The notes below the pieces were generated by a model. The model saw nothing but the letters and a program-made list of their open reading frames with translations. It searched no databases and was not told where the DNA came from. DNA of 64,000 nucleotides, taken from positions 62,001-126,000 of the forward strand of contig CATQIJ010000013.1 in the NCBI GenBank assembly GCA_958296345.1, given 5' to 3'. Shown one piece after another: positions 56,424 through 64,000 of the stretch (position 1 is the stretch's first letter; each line of letters begins with the position of its first letter). The DNA comes from an uncultured Rhizobiaceae bacterium. GTDB taxonomy: Bacteria; Pseudomonadota; Alphaproteobacteria; Rhizobiales; Rhizobiaceae. A program made the position numbers and the translations under genes.

Positions 56424-57608
56424 ATGTCCTCAAATAACACATGGCGCCCAGCGACCAAACTCATCCATAGCGGCGTCACCCGCAGCCAATTTGGTGAAAC
56501 GTCTGAAGCTCTTTATCTCACCCAAGGTTATCTTTATGACAGCGCAGAAGCTGCAGAAGCACGCTTTAAAGGTGAAGAAGAGGGTTATATTTATTCACGC
56601 TACGGCAACCCAACTGTCTCGATGTTTGAAGAGCGCATGTGCGCGATGGAAGGTGCAGAGGATGCGCGCGCAACCGCATCAGGCATGGCGGCTGTTCATT
56701 CAGCAATTGCTTGCCAAGCAAAGGCCGGCGACCATATTGTTGCTGCCAAAGCACTTTTTGGTTCTTGTCGTTGGGTTGTTGAAAAACTAATGCCTCAATA
56801 CGGCGTTGAATTCACGCTGGTTGACGGCAAGGATATGAACGCTTGGAAAGAAGCAGTTCGTCCAAATACAACAATCTTCTTTTTAGAAAGCCCAACTAAT
56901 CCAACACTAGAACTTGTAGACATAAAAGCTGTTGCTGACTTAGCGCATGAAAATGATGCGGTTCTCATAGTTGATAACGTATTTGCAACACCTTTATATC
57001 AAAGCCCGATTGAGCTTGGCGCTGATATCGTTATGTATTCAACAACCAAACATATTGATGGGCAAGGTCGCTGTTTAGGTGGGATTGTTCTTGGAACAGA
57101 AGAATGGATTAACGATCACCTTCATGACTATTTTAGGCATACAGGCCCTTCGATGAGCCCTTTTAATGCTTGGAATTTCTTAAAAGGTTTGGAAACACTA
57201 CCTATACGAGTTGCCCACCAGACCGCCAGTGCGGGTAAAATTGCCAACTCATTAGCTAAACAAAACACTATTAACCGGATGATTTACCCAGGCCATGAGA
57301 GCCACCCTCAAGCTGAGCTTGCCGCTAAACAAATGAGTGGCGGATCAACAATGGTTGCTTTTGAACTAGATGGAGGGAAATCGTCTGCATTTAAGTTCAT
57401 AAACGCGCTGGAGACTGTACAAATTTCGAACAATTTAGGTGATGCAAAAAGCTTAATAACTCATCCAGCGACGACAACTCATAAAAACCTATCCAATGAA
57501 GATCGCGATGAGTTGGGCATTTCTAGCGGCATGATAAGGCTTTCTGTTGGTCTTGAAGATGTTGATGACTTGCTAGAAGATATCCAAAAAGCGCTACATA
57601 GCATTTAA
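56424..57608 (+). CDS. metZ: O-succinylhomoserine sulfhydrylase
   Basis: This 394-residue PLP enzyme of the Cys/Met metabolism family incorporates sulfide into O-succinylhomoserine to make homocysteine. Motifs include YIYSRYGNPTVSMFEERM, AKALFGSCRWVVEKLMPQYGVEF, FFLESPTNPTLELVDI and the PLP lysine in VMYSTTKHIDGQGRCLGG (about residue 210). The ending SSGMIRLSVGLEDVDDLLEDIQKAL is typical. GGAG lies seven bases upstream. The SAM-II riboswitch and terminator in the leader link its expression to SAM supply. Confidence 0.94.
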   Translation: MSSNNTWRPATKLIHSGVTRSQFGETSEALYLTQGYLYDSAEAAEARFKGEEEGYIYSRYGNPTVSMFEERMCAMEGAEDARATASGMAAVHSAIACQAKAGDHIVAAKALFGSCRWVVEKLMPQYGVEFTLVDGKDMNAWKEAVRPNTTIFFLESPTNPTLELVDIKAVADLAHENDAVLIVDNVFATPLYQSPIELGADIVMYSTTKHIDGQGRCLGGIVLGTEEWINDHLHDYFRHTGPSMSPFNAWNFLKGLETLPIRVAHQTASAGKIANSLAKQNTINRMIYPGHESHPQAELAAKQMSGGSTMVAFELDGGKSSAFKFINALETVQISNNLGDAKSLITHPATTTHKNLSNEDRDELGISSGMIRLSVGLEDVDDLLEDIQKALHSI

Positions 57609-57685
57609 TGAATTTCAATTGAGTGGTTGGGCTGAGTTTAAAGTTATGTTAAAGCTTCGATTGATTACACGAGGCATATTTTGCA

Positions 57686-58078
57686 ATGTTCAAAGCAACT
57701 ACCAATGGCGTTATCGTTACAGTAATACCCGTTTATATTGATGAACGATCCAATCCAGAAAGCTCTCAATATTTTTGGGCTTATCGTGTTGTTATTGAAA
57801 ATGAATCTAATCAAACTTTAAAGCTCCTAACACGTTATTGGAAAATAACTGATAGCAATGGCCATATAGAAGAGGTCAAAGGGGATGGAGTGATTGGGGA
57901 GCAGCCAGTTTTAAAGACTGGCGAAAATTTCAGCTATACAAGTGGATGTCCACTCTCAACATCATCAGGCATTATGGTAGGCAATTATACTATGCAAAAT
58001 GATCGTGGTGAAATGTTAAAAATTGAAATACCAGCATTTCCATTAGATTTACCAGACCTTAGCCCAGTGATAAATTGA
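57686..58078 (+). CDS. apaG: ApaG protein (Co2+/Mg2+ efflux-related)
   Basis: This 130-residue protein has the ApaG beta-sandwich sequence: TTNGVIVTVIPVYIDERSNPESSQYFWAYRVVIENES, LLTRYWKITDSNGHIEEVKGDGVIGEQPVLKTGENFSYTSGCPLSTSSGIMVGNYTM. The role is unclear; links to magnesium/cobalt efflux and dinucleotide metabolism are from genetics. It lies between metZ and trkH on the same strand, 13 bases before the latter. Confidence 0.95.
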   Translation: MFKATTNGVIVTVIPVYIDERSNPESSQYFWAYRVVIENESNQTLKLLTRYWKITDSNGHIEEVKGDGVIGEQPVLKTGENFSYTSGCPLSTSSGIMVGNYTMQNDRGEMLKIEIPAFPLDLPDLSPVIN

Positions 58079-58091
58079 GATTTCAAACCGA

Positions 58092-59543
58092 ATGATTGCA
58101 AACTTACGACCTATTTTCCTGATTGTTGGTATGTTGATAGCGACGCTTGGTGGTGCAATGTTTCTGCCTGCTGCTGTCGATTTTGCTGCTGACAATAGTG
58201 ATTGGGAAGTCTTTGCATTTACAGGCTCTATAACGCTTCTTGTGGGACTTGGGCTGTATTCTGGTGCACGAGGCACTTCGCAAGGGATGTCTACACGTCA
58301 GGCGTTTGTAATGACTACTGCCGTATGGATAGCGCTTGTATTTTTTGGGTCAATTCCATATTTGCTTTCTGGTGCCGTCCCAACTTTTACCGATGCATTT
58401 TTTGAGTCTATGTCAGGATTAACCACAACAGGTTCTACGGTTATTACGGGGCTTGATAATCAACCTCCTGGAATTCTACTTTGGCGCGGCATCCAGCAAT
58501 GGCTGGGTGGTTTGGGTATTATTGTGATGGCGGTTGCTGTTCTACCAATGCTGCAAGTTGGTGGCATGCAGCTCTTTAAAATTGAAGCATTCGACACCGC
58601 AGAAAAAATTATGCCGCGAGCAACACAAATATCTGGAATGCTCACGTTTGTTTTTATTGTTATAACTGCGATGTGTATTCTTGCTTATATCTTTGCAGGA
58701 ATGTCGCTCTCAGATGCCGTCATTCATGGCATGACCACTGTCGCAACGGGTGGCTTTTCAACTAAAGATCAATCTATGGGCTTTTTTGATAGTCACGTTA
58801 TTCATCTTATTTCCGTAACCTTTATGATCCTTGGGTCGATCCCTTTTATTCTCTACGTACAAGCAACGAGAGGTCAACCGCAGAAGCTTTGGCGTAATTC
58901 GCAAGTTCAAGTCTTCTTTGTCGTTCTCACGTTATGTACTTTTATTGCATTCCTCTTAAATAACTCCATTGAAGGTGTTGATGGCACCACAAGGTTCGTC
59001 GAAGCATTATTTAACGTTACTTCTGTGATTACAGGAACAGGATATTCTTCCACTGACTATGGGCAATGGGCACCAGGTGCGAATGCATTCTTCTTTGCAA
59101 TTATGTTTATCGGCGGTTGTGCTGGGTCTACTTCTTGCGGCATTAAAGTTTTCCGCTTTCAGATTTTATATGAAACTATCAAACAACACTTAAGCCGTAT
59201 TTTTTATCCAAATGGTATTTTTATGATGCGGTTTAACGGCAAGCAAATTGAAGATAGTGCTGCTACCGCTGTTATGAATTTCTTTGCTGTTTATTTTTTA
59301 CTTTTTGGGATTTTTGCCATTCTATTGAACCTGACAGGGCTTGATTTTCTAACCTCTATGTCAGCAGCAGGAACGGCTATTTCTAACGTTGGTCCTGGAC
59401 TAGGAAAAACAATTGGCCCTTCTTCAACTTTTCAAGAATTAAACGATACAGCAAAATGGATAATGTCAGCTGCTATGCTCGTTGGAAGGCTGGAACTTTT
59501 CACAGTGCTTGTTTTATTTATGCCAAGGTTCTGGCGCGCTTAA
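58092..59543 (+). CDS. trkH: Trk-type potassium uptake protein TrkH
   Basis: A 483-residue membrane subunit of the Trk potassium channel/transporter. It has four repeated pore motifs; clear examples are FFESMSGLTTTGSTVITGLDN, MTTVATGGFSTKDQS, FNVTSVITGTGYSSTDYGQW and MSAAGTAISNVGPGLGK, plus the FIGGCAGSTSCGIKVFR segment. Potassium flow is gated by TrkA, which is not in the window. The gene follows apaG by 13 bases and converges with the RND pump genes. Confidence 0.95.
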   Translation: MIANLRPIFLIVGMLIATLGGAMFLPAAVDFAADNSDWEVFAFTGSITLLVGLGLYSGARGTSQGMSTRQAFVMTTAVWIALVFFGSIPYLLSGAVPTFTDAFFESMSGLTTTGSTVITGLDNQPPGILLWRGIQQWLGGLGIIVMAVAVLPMLQVGGMQLFKIEAFDTAEKIMPRATQISGMLTFVFIVITAMCILAYIFAGMSLSDAVIHGMTTVATGGFSTKDQSMGFFDSHVIHLISVTFMILGSIPFILYVQATRGQPQKLWRNSQVQVFFVVLTLCTFIAFLLNNSIEGVDGTTRFVEALFNVTSVITGTGYSSTDYGQWAPGANAFFFAIMFIGGCAGSTSCGIKVFRFQILYETIKQHLSRIFYPNGIFMMRFNGKQIEDSAATAVMNFFAVYFLLFGIFAILLNLTGLDFLTSMSAAGTAISNVGPGLGKTIGPSSTFQELNDTAKWIMSAAMLVGRLELFTVLVLFMPRFWRA

Positions 59544-59546
59544 AAT

Positions 59547-62500
59547 CTATTCAGCAGGGTGTGTTTGATTTTTTCTGCGCTCACCAAAAATAGTATGCAG
59601 TGACCATTTAATATCATCTCCAATCCCGATGAATGCTGGAACCAAAAATAATACGATTAATGTTGCTAATCCAAGCCCAAATACAATCGTTATAGCCATT
59701 GGCAGCAAGAATTGAGCTTGAAGACTTTTCTCAAACATCAATGGAACTAAGCCGCCAATAGTGGTGAGTGATGTTAATAGCACTGCGCGAAGACGGTCGC
59801 GACTTGCACCAATTGCAGCTTCTGGCAAAGCCTCACCTTCATCCAATCTTTCATCAAGACGGCTTACTAGAATGATTGAGTCATTTACCAAGATACCTGC
59901 CAGCCCCAATAATCCTATGAACGAAAGAATGGTTAGCTTAAAGCCAAGCACCCAATGACCAACAACTGCACCAACAAGGCCAAATGGGATGATAAGCATG
60001 ATTGCAATAGGTCTGAAATAACTACCAAACACCCAAGCAAGCACAATGTAAATAACCGCAAGCGCTACATAGATGCCTGTTGTTAAGTCCTTGAACGCTT
60101 TCTTGCGTTCTTCATCTTTACCACCAAAACGATAACTCAAACCCATCTTATCCATAATCTGAGGAAGTTCGCCCGCTAGCAAAATTTCGATCGCTTTATC
60201 AGTGGTCACAATATCCGTATCAAGATCCGCGGTTACTGAGACAATGGTTTTACCACCTTCTCTTTGAATGGCGGAAAAACCCTGCTTTTCAGTTAGGGCA
60301 ACAACTTCACCTAGTGGCACGAATTGTCCTTGTGGGCTGCGGAGTTCAAAATTGCGTAGTTTATCGCCGCCTTTATCGCGGGTCGTACGTGAAACTCGAA
60401 TTGTAATCTCATCATCACCACGCGCAAACCTGCGCGGGATTGCTCCATCAAAGGCATTTCTAACTTGTCTACCAACTTCATCAATACTGAAACCAAGCGC
60501 TGCGCCCCTTGGTAATAGCCGCATGATTAATTCCGGTTTTCCGAACGGTAAATCATCTGCAACACCCGACGCACCATTGATAGCCTGAATAATTGGAATA
60601 ACTTGTGTCGCAGCTGCTTTGAGGCTTGCCACATCGCTGCCTACAATTTCCACATCCAAGTCACGCCCTGGAGGCCCGCCACGCGATTCAAAAATTGCAA
60701 TGCGTTTTGCACCAGCAAGTTTTGGCAATGCTTTACGCCACGCTTTGACTATATCAGGTGTGCGAATAGTACGAACTTCTGATGAAGAAAGCTGCACCCT
60801 AAGCTCAGCCAAATTATCACCAACGCTACGTCCAGCGCTACCAAGTGTTGTGAAAACTGCTGTTACCAGTTTTTCATCACCGCCTGTTAGTTGAATAGAT
60901 GCGCGCTCTAATGCCTCTTCTACTTCATTGATGATTTCAAAAGCATTTTGCTCTGGAATGCCTGCATTAAAGACCAGCCTTGCACGTATGTTTTCAGCTT
61001 CAGGGGACGGGAAGAAAACAAATTTTACTTGCTCACCTCTGATGGGACCTACTGCTAAAATCATTACACTGGTTAAAGCAACTGCAACGGTTACATAACG
61101 CCAACGAAATGATAATTTTACCATCCAGTTAAAAGGTCCGTCACGGAACGCATTAAAATATCTATCAAACCAATTTCTAAACCAACCTTGATCGTGAGGA
61201 CCTTTATCGTCTGGTGAGAATTTTTTGAGGAGCCAAAAGATGCCTTCAAACAAGGTTCCAACCAACAGTGAGCCTATTGTGATGAGTGCAATAAAGAGAA
61301 CAATAGAGCCGCTTTCTTGTGCATCCATTATTGGCTTCAATAAAGGTACGCCAGCTAAATCAAACGATCCAGACGAAACACGATTCATAACAGAAATTAA
61401 CATGCCCCCAACTAAACTAGCAAAGAACATCTGACGCCAAAATGACCATTTTCGTTTTGGCTTATGTTGCAACGTATGTGCCAAGTGTCCTGGTAGTATT
61501 AAAAAACACTCAATAAGACTTGCGATGATAACTGCTATTACCACATAGGGCATCACGCCCATAATTTGGCCGATTATATCGCCAATCAATAACATTGGTG
61601 CAAAAGCTGCAACCGTTGTAATCATAGCAGCCATAACAGGCGTGAGCATTCGCCCTGCACCGTTTTCTGCAGCTTGAAAAGGTTCATCCCCTGCTTCAAA
61701 CCGTGAGGCTGTATGTTCACCAACTACAATTGCATCATCAACAATAATGCCAAGCATCATGATCATCGCAAAGAGCGTAATCATATTGATAGTTTGCCCC
61801 AGCAGCAGCATGAAGCCGAGTGTTGCAAACATTGCAACAGGAATGCCAGCAGCAACCCAAAAGGCGATGCGTGCATTTAAGAAAATAAACAGCGTTGCAA
61901 CAACGAGAACCAGTCCAAAAATACCATTCCAAAGTAGAAGTGAGATACGCTCTACCAATGAATCTGCTCGTACTTCATATTTTTTAAGTGTAACTCCCGG
62001 CGGCATTACATCTTCAATTTCTGATAAATACTGATCCAGAATGCGGGCTGTTTTTAAGGTATCCGCACTTAAAGCCCGTTCAACCGTTAGCTGAATTGCA
62101 GGTTTACCACCAGATAACCCACGAGACTGACCATCTTCATAGCCGCGTTTGATTGTTGCAATATCGCCAAGCAGTACCTTTTCACCGGTTGCAAAAGATC
62201 GGATTTCAATATTTTTTAATGCAGTCGGGTCTTCTGCATCTGCCAAAGCACGGATTTGTTTTTCAACATCCCCTTTTAATTGTCCTGAGGGCGTATCTCT
62301 ACTATTGCCCGCGATAACAGCTGATACATCAGAAATAGAGAGCCCAATGCGCCTTAATTCGCGCTCTGAGATTTCAACCTGTAATTCTTCATCACGCATC
62401 CCAACAAACGATATTTTGTCGATTCCACGTTCTATCAAATCATCTCGAATTTTTTTGGCATGAATTCTTAGCGTACTCTCAGGCACATCGCCTGACAATG

Positions 62501-62942
62501 ATAGCCTTGCGACTCGATCAAAGAACGAACCTTTAGCAACTTCTGGCTCATCAGCCCCGTCTGGTAAATTGGTAACTGCTTTTACTGCAGTATCAACATC
62601 TGCAACAGCTTGCTGAATGTCTGCATCCGGCAAGAATTCAAGGGCAATTGTACCAGCCCCCTCTCTTGCATAAGAAATCATATTATCGACACCGTCTATG
62701 AAGCGAACCTCAGGCTCAATAATTTGAATGATGTTTCTTTCAACATCTTCAGCACTTGCGCCCGACCACTTCACGGAAATTCTAACTTCTTGACGCTCAA
62801 CGGTTGGGAAGAATTGTGTGTTAATTTTGCCAATCGCAAAAACGCCAAAAATGAGCATCAAGATCATAAGCAGGTTGGCAGCATTAGGATGCCTTGCAAA
62901 AAGACTAACAATGCCACCACCTGGTACCATGCGTGCAATCAT
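59547..62942 (-). CDS. RND-family efflux permease
   Basis: The intact 1131-residue inner-membrane pump has the typical twelve-helix RND fold with two large periplasmic loops. Visible features are FARHPNAANLLMILMLIFGVFAIGKINTQFFPTVE at the N-terminus, LFAMIMMLGIIVDDAIVVGEH (proton-relay acidic residues in helix 4), AMITTVAAFAPMLLI and, in the second half, LTILSFIGLLGLAGILVNDSIILVSRLDE. Such pumps export lipophilic compounds, dyes or metals with a MFP adaptor, whose gene lies upstream, and a TolC-type channel not seen here. The substrate cannot be read. Confidence 0.93.
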   Translation of the reverse strand: MIARMVPGGGIVSLFARHPNAANLLMILMLIFGVFAIGKINTQFFPTVERQEVRISVKWSGASAEDVERNIIQIIEPEVRFIDGVDNMISYAREGAGTIALEFLPDADIQQAVADVDTAVKAVTNLPDGADEPEVAKGSFFDRVARLSLSGDVPESTLRIHAKKIRDDLIERGIDKISFVGMRDEELQVEISERELRRIGLSISDVSAVIAGNSRDTPSGQLKGDVEKQIRALADAEDPTALKNIEIRSFATGEKVLLGDIATIKRGYEDGQSRGLSGGKPAIQLTVERALSADTLKTARILDQYLSEIEDVMPPGVTLKKYEVRADSLVERISLLLWNGIFGLVLVVATLFIFLNARIAFWVAAGIPVAMFATLGFMLLLGQTINMITLFAMIMMLGIIVDDAIVVGEHTASRFEAGDEPFQAAENGAGRMLTPVMAAMITTVAAFAPMLLIGDIIGQIMGVMPYVVIAVIIASLIECFLILPGHLAHTLQHKPKRKWSFWRQMFFASLVGGMLISVMNRVSSGSFDLAGVPLLKPIMDAQESGSIVLFIALITIGSLLVGTLFEGIFWLLKKFSPDDKGPHDQGWFRNWFDRYFNAFRDGPFNWMVKLSFRWRYVTVAVALTSVMILAVGPIRGEQVKFVFFPSPEAENIRARLVFNAGIPEQNAFEIINEVEEALERASIQLTGGDEKLVTAVFTTLGSAGRSVGDNLAELRVQLSSSEVRTIRTPDIVKAWRKALPKLAGAKRIAIFESRGGPPGRDLDVEIVGSDVASLKAAATQVIPIIQAINGASGVADDLPFGKPELIMRLLPRGAALGFSIDEVGRQVRNAFDGAIPRRFARGDDEITIRVSRTTRDKGGDKLRNFELRSPQGQFVPLGEVVALTEKQGFSAIQREGGKTIVSVTADLDTDIVTTDKAIEILLAGELPQIMDKMGLSYRFGGKDEERKKAFKDLTTGIYVALAVIYIVLAWVFGSYFRPIAIMLIIPFGLVGAVVGHWVLGFKLTILSFIGLLGLAGILVNDSIILVSRLDERLDEGEALPEAAIGASRDRLRAVLLTSLTTIGGLVPLMFEKSLQAQFLLPMAITIVFGLGLATLIVLFLVPAFIGIGDDIKWSLHTIFGERRKNQTHPAE

Positions 62943-62967
62943 TTACTTAGCCTCATCATGCCTAGCC

Positions 62968-64000
62968 TTAATTTTGCGGAGCTGGTTGCGCTGGCCTTAC
63001 ATTTAAGCCTTCTGAAATTTCTGCTATTCTTGTAGTTAAAACTTCATCGCCATTTGATAATTCGCCGTCAATAATTATGGCATCGCCATCGCGCGCAAGT
63101 ACTTTTACAGTTTTAGCGACAAGCTTATTATCAACTGAGATATAGATTTTATTGTTGTCATAAAGCGCAGTTTCAGGAACGCGGAAGTTCCCCACGAATG
63201 CTTTATCGGGGACGATGACTTCCACAAAAGCACCAGGTCTTAGTGGGCTTTCTTTTATTGTGCCTTCAATACTTGCTATAACCTCAACACCGCCGCGATC
63301 AGATGTAATTTGCGCACCAATTCTCTCAATCATGGCTGGGTAGCGATACTCTTCACCGCCGACAACCCAAATGACTTCTACTTTTCGTCCAACAATACCG
63401 GTATTATCTGACTGGATTCTTCCAAAGCGTTGATCTGTAAGTGTGAAACGAACCTCAAGTTTATCGTCGCGATACATAGAAACAATCATGTCATTAGCTC
63501 CGATCAATCGACCCTCTGACGCATTATTTTCTCTTATTACACCATCCATCGGCGCTAGAAGTGCTGTATCTTGTAAATCTCGCTCAGCCTGCTCAATGCT
63601 ACGTTGTGAGCGTACTAGAACGGCTTTGAGTTGCTCAATTCTTGATCTCTCAGCCACTAGGTTTAATTGGCTTTGCTCTAAAGACTGTGACCTCTGACTT
63701 ACAATAAGTTCACGTTCCTCAACTGAACGCGGTGTCGCGCTTCCACGTTTTTGCAATTTTTTGATGCGCTCTAAATCACTCTGAGCTAATGAGAGCTGTT
63801 GCTTTAAGCTTTTGATCCGCGCTTCTTCAATTGAGATCATTGCTTCATTTTCACCAATGCGAGCTTTGGTTTCTATGACAGTGGATTTTGCACTTCCAAG
63901 TGCTGTTTCATAATTGAATTTATCAATTGCAAAAAGCATTTCGCCTTTTTCAACATGGCTCCCCACTTGCAATCTAGGGTTTACTTCAACAATTTTACCT
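62968..64000 (-). CDS. RND efflux adaptor (MFP), cut by window edge
   Basis: The reading frame is open to 64000 (KIVEVNPRLQVGSHVEKGEMLFAID), so the N-terminus and signal sequence lie outside. Visible parts are the lipoyl half, a coiled coil (about 130 residues with SLAQSDLERIKKLQKRGSATPRSVEERELI), the second lipoyl half ALLAPMDGVIRENNASEGRLIGANDMIVSMY, the beta-barrel domain and the membrane-proximal region (VLARDGDAIIIDGELSNGDEVLTTRIAEISEGLNVRP). It is 25 bases upstream of the RND permease gene and forms one pump with it. Confidence 0.88.
   Translation of the reverse strand, partial: GKIVEVNPRLQVGSHVEKGEMLFAIDKFNYETALGSAKSTVIETKARIGENEAMISIEEARIKSLKQQLSLAQSDLERIKKLQKRGSATPRSVEERELIVSQRSQSLEQSQLNLVAERSRIEQLKAVLVRSQRSIEQAERDLQDTALLAPMDGVIRENNASEGRLIGANDMIVSMYRDDKLEVRFTLTDQRFGRIQSDNTGIVGRKVEVIWVVGGEEYRYPAMIERIGAQITSDRGGVEVIASIEGTIKESPLRPGAFVEVIVPDKAFVGNFRVPETALYDNNKIYISVDNKLVAKTVKVLARDGDAIIIDGELSNGDEVLTTRIAEISEGLNVRPAQPAPQN

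Noticed and set aside
56206-56442. 78-residue minus-strand ORF over the metZ leader
   Set aside because: It lies across the SAM-II riboswitch and terminator, which explain the sequence conservation better.
1-64000. CRISPR arrays, tRNA, rRNA, insertion sequences, prophage
   Set aside because: No regularly spaced direct repeats, cloverleaf-like sequences, transposase motifs or phage structural genes were seen on either strand by eye.

Overview
The window looks like an AT-rich chromosomal segment of an alphaproteobacterium, most likely of the order Hyphomicrobiales (Rhizobiales) and plausibly marine. Indicators are a class I lysyl-tRNA synthetase, a long fused-type dCTP deaminase, a SAM-II riboswitch ahead of metZ, a PodJ-like Sel1/peptidoglycan-binding polarity protein, a PrsD/PrsE-like type I secretion pair, a TIGR02186-TauE/SafE pair and a DMSP-lyase-family cupin. 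I saw no rRNA, tRNA, CRISPR array, prophage or insertion sequence. Taxonomy is an inference from gene content only.

Layout. 1-2356: end of a membrane protein gene, then xseA. 2359-6005 (minus): type I secretion adaptor and ABC exporter, then mscL with a clear terminator. 6244-12597: a solute-sensing module consisting of an SSF-STAC-PAS hybrid histidine kinase, a LuxR-type response regulator, and a two-gene sodium/solute symporter; this matches the CrbS/CrbR acetate-switch arrangement. 12609-17799: alpha/beta hydrolase, DUF952, pyrD, arsC, MATE exporter, DUF6460 protein, RNase T2. 17836-21069: the DNA-repair pair lhr-type helicase and pdeM. 21077-24473 (minus): DUF3429, TIGR02186, TauE/SafE, a secreted hydrolase-like protein, DUF805. 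24500-28264 (minus): 1254-residue PodJ-like protein. 28575-37638: a MerR regulator and a full fatty-acid beta-oxidation operon (two acyl-CoA dehydrogenases, DUF1330, GST-like protein, thiolase, cupin, FadB/FadJ-type multifunctional enzyme, thioesterase). 37639-38347: a GC-rich gene-free island with inverted repeats.

38348-50259: DUF4189 protein, GltS, CysK, M3 peptidase, SDR, methyltransferase, S24-type regulator, then an alcohol dehydrogenase / DddQ-like cupin / enolase-superfamily dehydratase cluster, and class I LysRS. 50414-59543: TerB-like protein, sterol-desaturase-like hydroxylase, amino-acid-type binding protein, family 2 glycosyltransferase, pentapeptide protein, dCTP deaminase, SAM-II riboswitch and metZ, apaG, trkH. 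59547-64000 (minus): RND efflux pump and the start-truncated adaptor.

A dominant technical feature is the number of single-base reading-frame breaks: about two dozen, many at short homopolymers, with conserved coding resuming immediately in the shifted frame. They hit housekeeping genes (pyrD has at least five) and are nearly absent beyond 54 kb. I interpret most of them as sequencing or assembly indels and annotate the affected genes as whole loci. Three further breaks are in-frame stops, each explainable by one C-to-T change.
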